NCBI RefSeq assembly: GCF_905475395.1
Contig: NC_058342.1
Span: 37,837,640 to 37,901,639, forward strand
DNA length: 64,000 nt
Direction of reading: 5' to 3'
DNA from: Chrysoperla carnea
Lineage: Eukaryota; Arthropoda; Insecta; Neuroptera; Chrysopidae
Under the pieces are notes generated by a model that saw only the letters and a list, made by a program, of their open reading frames with translations, made no database searches and was not told the origin of the DNA. Numbering within the stretch: the first letter of the stretch is position 1; each line of letters begins with the position of its first letter. The position numbers were made by a program, and so were the translations under genes. Shown here piece after piece: positions 61,233-64,000 of this stretch.

Positions 61233-64000
61233 TAATTTTTGCCGATATTTTTGAAACTAAGCATCCAATCTTAAAATGAATACGATTTTTGCATTTTCCA
61301 GGTTGAAATTAGTCTAGGAAATGATTTTCATCCAAATCGGAGCCAAACATTTTATTCGATTTTTTTAATTTTCTGAGGCCATCCCCCCCTTTGAAAAAAT
61401 TCGAAAAATCGAAAGAACTTTTTGCTCGCCAATTTCGCCCGAACTTAGTATAAAAGGTAATTTGGACCCAGAAAATACAAAAATCGTATTTATTTGATGA
61501 TTCGATTCTTAGTTTTTGAGAAAATTGCACTTTTCGTATAATTTTTGCCGATATTTTTGAAACTAAGCATCCAATCTTAAAATGAATACGATTTTTGCAT
61601 TTTCCAGGTTGAAATTAGTCTAGGAAATGATTTTCATCCAAATCGGAGCCAAACATTTTATTCGATTTTTTTAATTTTCTGAGGCCATCCCCCCCTTTGA
61701 AAAAATTCGAAAAATCGAAAGAACTTTTTGCTCGCCAATTTCGCCCGAACTTAGTATAAAAGGTAATTTGGACCCAAAAAATACAAAAATCGTATTCATT
61801 TGATGATTCGATTCTTAGTTTTTGAGAAAATTGCACTTTTCGTATAATTTTTGCCGATATTTTTGAAACTAAGCATCCAATCTTAAAATGAATACGATTT
61901 TTGCATTTTCCAGGTTGAAATTAGTCTAGGAAATGATTTTCATCCAAATCGGAGCCAAACATTTTATTCGATTTTTTTAATTTTCTGAGGCCATCCCCCC
62001 CTTTGAAAAAATTCGAAAAATCGAAAGAACTTTTTGCTCGCCAATTTCGCCCGAACTTAGTATAAAAGGTAATTTGGACCCAGAAAATACAAAAATCGTA
62101 TTTATTTGATGATTCGATTCTTAGTTTTTGAGAAAATTGCACTTTTCGTATAATTTTTGCCGATATTTTTGAAACTAAGCATCCAATCTTAAAATGAATA
62201 CGATTTTTGCATTTTCCAGGTTGAAATTAGTCTAGGAAATGATTTTCATCCAAATCGGAGCCAAACATTTTATTCGATTTTTTTAATTTTCTGAGGCCAT
62301 CCCCCCCTTTGAAAAAATTCGAAAAATCGAAAGAACTTTTTGCTCGCCAATTTCGCCCGAACTTAGTATAAAAGGTAATTTGGACCCAAAAAATACAAAA
62401 ATCGTATTCATTTGATGATTCGATTCTTAGTTTTTGAGAAAATTGCACTTTTCGTATAATTTTTGCCGATATTTTTGAAACTAAGCATCCAATCTTAAAA
62501 TGAATACGATTTTTGCATTTTCCAGGTTGAAATTAGTCTAGGAAATGATTTTCATCCAAATCGGAGCCAAACATTTTATTCGATTTTTTTAATTTTCTGA
62601 GGCCATCCCCCCCTTTGAAAAAATTCGAAAAATCGAAAGAACTTTTTGCTCGCCAATTTCGCCCGAACTTAGTATAAAAGGTAATTTGGACCCAAAAAAT
62701 ACAAAAATCGTATTCATTTGATGATTCGATTCTTAGTTTTTGAGAAAATTGCACTTTTCGTATAATTTTTGCCGATATTTTTGAAACTAAGCATCCAATC
62801 TTAAAATGAATACGATTTTTGCATTTTCCAGGTTGAAATTAGTCTAGGAAATGATTTTCATCCAAATCGGAGCCAAACATTTTATTCGATTTTTTTAATT
62901 TTCTGAGGCCATCCCCCCCTTTGAAAAAATTCGAAAAATCGAAAGAACTTTTTGCTCTCCAATTTCGCCCGAACTTAGTATTAAAGGTAATTTGGACCCA
63001 GAAAATACAAAAATCGTATTCATTTGATGATTCGATTCTTAGTTTTTGAGAAAATTGCACTTTTCGTATAATTTTTGCCGATATTTTTGAAACTAAGCAT
63101 CCAATCTTAAAATGAATACGATTTTTGCATTTTCCAGGTTGAAATTAGTCTAGGAAATGATTTTCATCCAAATCGGAGCCAAACATTTTATTCGATTTTT
63201 TTAATTTTCTGAGGCCATCCCCCCCTTTGAAAAAATTCGAAAAATCGAAAGAACTTTTTGCTCGCCAATTTCGCCCGAACTTAGTATAAAAGGTAATTTG
63301 GACCCAGAAAATACAAAAATCGTATTTATTTGATGATTCGATTCTTAGTTTTTGAGAAAATTGCACTTTTCGTATAATTTTTGCCGATATTTTTGAAACT
63401 AAGCATCCAATCTTAAAATGAATACGATTTTTGCATTTTCCAGGTTGAAATTAGTCTAGGAAATGATTTTCATCCAAATCGGAGCCAAACATTTTATTCG
63501 ATTTTTTTAATTTTCTGAGGCCATCCCCCCCTTTGAAAAAATTCGAAAAATCGAAAGAACTTTTTGCTCGCCAATTTCGCCCGAACTTAGTATAAAAGGT
63601 AATTTGGACCCAAAAAATACAAAAATCGTATTCATTTGATGATTCGATTCTTAGTTTTTGAGAAAATTGCACTTTTCGTATAATTTTTGCCGGTATTTTT
63701 GAAACTAAGCATCCAATCTTAAAATGAATACGATTTTTGCATTTTCCAGGTTGAAATTAGTCTAGGAAATGATTTTCATCCAAATCGGAGCCAAACATTT
63801 TATTCGATTTTTTTAATTTTCTGAGGCCATCCCCCCCTTTGAAAAAATTCGAAAAATCGAAAGAACTTTTTGCTCGCCAATTTCGCCCGAACTTAGTATA
63901 AAAGGTAATTTGGACCCAGAAAATAAAAAATCGTATTTATTTGATGATCCGATTCTTAGTTTTTGAGAAAATTGCACTTTTCGTATAATTTTTGCCGATA
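61233..64000. repeat. 306-bp satellite array, runs off the window
   Basis: TTGAAATTAGTCTAGGAAAT recurs nine times from 61303 on, at 306-bp spacing. Monomers are nearly identical apart from a few positions. Each is an imperfect inverted dimer: TACGATTTTTGCATTTTCC in one half corresponds to the inverse of AGAAAATACAAAAATCGTA in the other. The axis is a GGCCATCCCCCCC stretch rather than GGGGTACCCC. The last monomer has a 2-base deletion near 63925. A 73-codon minus-strand frame repeats in every monomer because 306 is divisible by three. Confidence 0.95.

Noticed and set aside
61309..63672. Eight tandem copies of a 73-residue protein gene
   Set aside because: The frame exists only because the 306-bp monomer is repeated; no promoter, no homology, and the diverged arrays do not preserve it.
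61233..64000. CRISPR array
   Set aside because: Monomers are contiguous with no unique spacers, the unit is 306 bp and the context is eukaryotic.

Overview
This window reads as gene-poor, very AT-rich nuclear DNA from an insect or close arthropod relative. The evidence is its composition, telomere-like TTAGG/TTGGG repeats, remnants of non-LTR retrotransposons, and several interspersed-repeat motifs familiar from insect genomes. I cannot name the order or species from sequence alone. I find no convincing intact host gene, tRNA or rRNA. Nearly all short open frames are chance frames or readings of simple repeats. The only solid protein-level homologies are two retrotransposon pieces: a frameshifted C-terminal remnant at 787-1057 and an uninterrupted RTE-type reverse transcriptase C-terminus within 20095-20688.

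The organising theme is one repeat family with a unit of about 306 bp. Each unit is an imperfect inverted dimer of a half-unit of about 153 bp. It occurs as roughly two units inside a 1.04-kb element with terminal inverted repeats (1494-2529), as a diverged short array (46686-47485), as a long, nearly homogeneous satellite array running off the right edge (61157-64000), and as decayed single units or half-units near 2.8, 12.2-12.8, 27.6, 28.9-29.3, 34.4 and 50.5 kb. At both 1-122 and 50465-50663 a half-unit abuts a telomere-like GGGTTAGGTT/GGGTT array, then a GTGGGT/GTGGGA array, then a shared tail. This composite module is therefore present twice, 50.5 kb apart, with 119 of 122 flanking bases identical.

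Layout: 0-3 kb holds the first composite module, a retrotransposon remnant and the inverted-repeat element. 3-20 kb is mostly featureless AT-rich DNA with repeat scraps, one possible decayed coding locus (about 15.5-15.9 kb) and microsatellites. 20-24 kb has the RTE fragment, a Helitron-like end and many short tandem repeats. 24-36 kb has a 575-bp element with degenerate terminal inverted repeats, 306-family fragments and a possible decayed coding stretch. 37.1-38.2 kb has a promoter-like, less AT-rich patch. 40-51 kb has copies of a roughly 450-bp dispersed repeat, the second 306 array and the second composite module. 51-61 kb has MITE-like elements and a tiny poly(A)-tailed retroposed insert. 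61-64 kb is satellite.

The elements do not form a pathway. What links them is a likely history: a mobile inverted-repeat element carried the 306-bp unit, and that unit was later amplified into satellite DNA and joined to telomere-like repeats. That history is inference from shared period, shared sequence and context.
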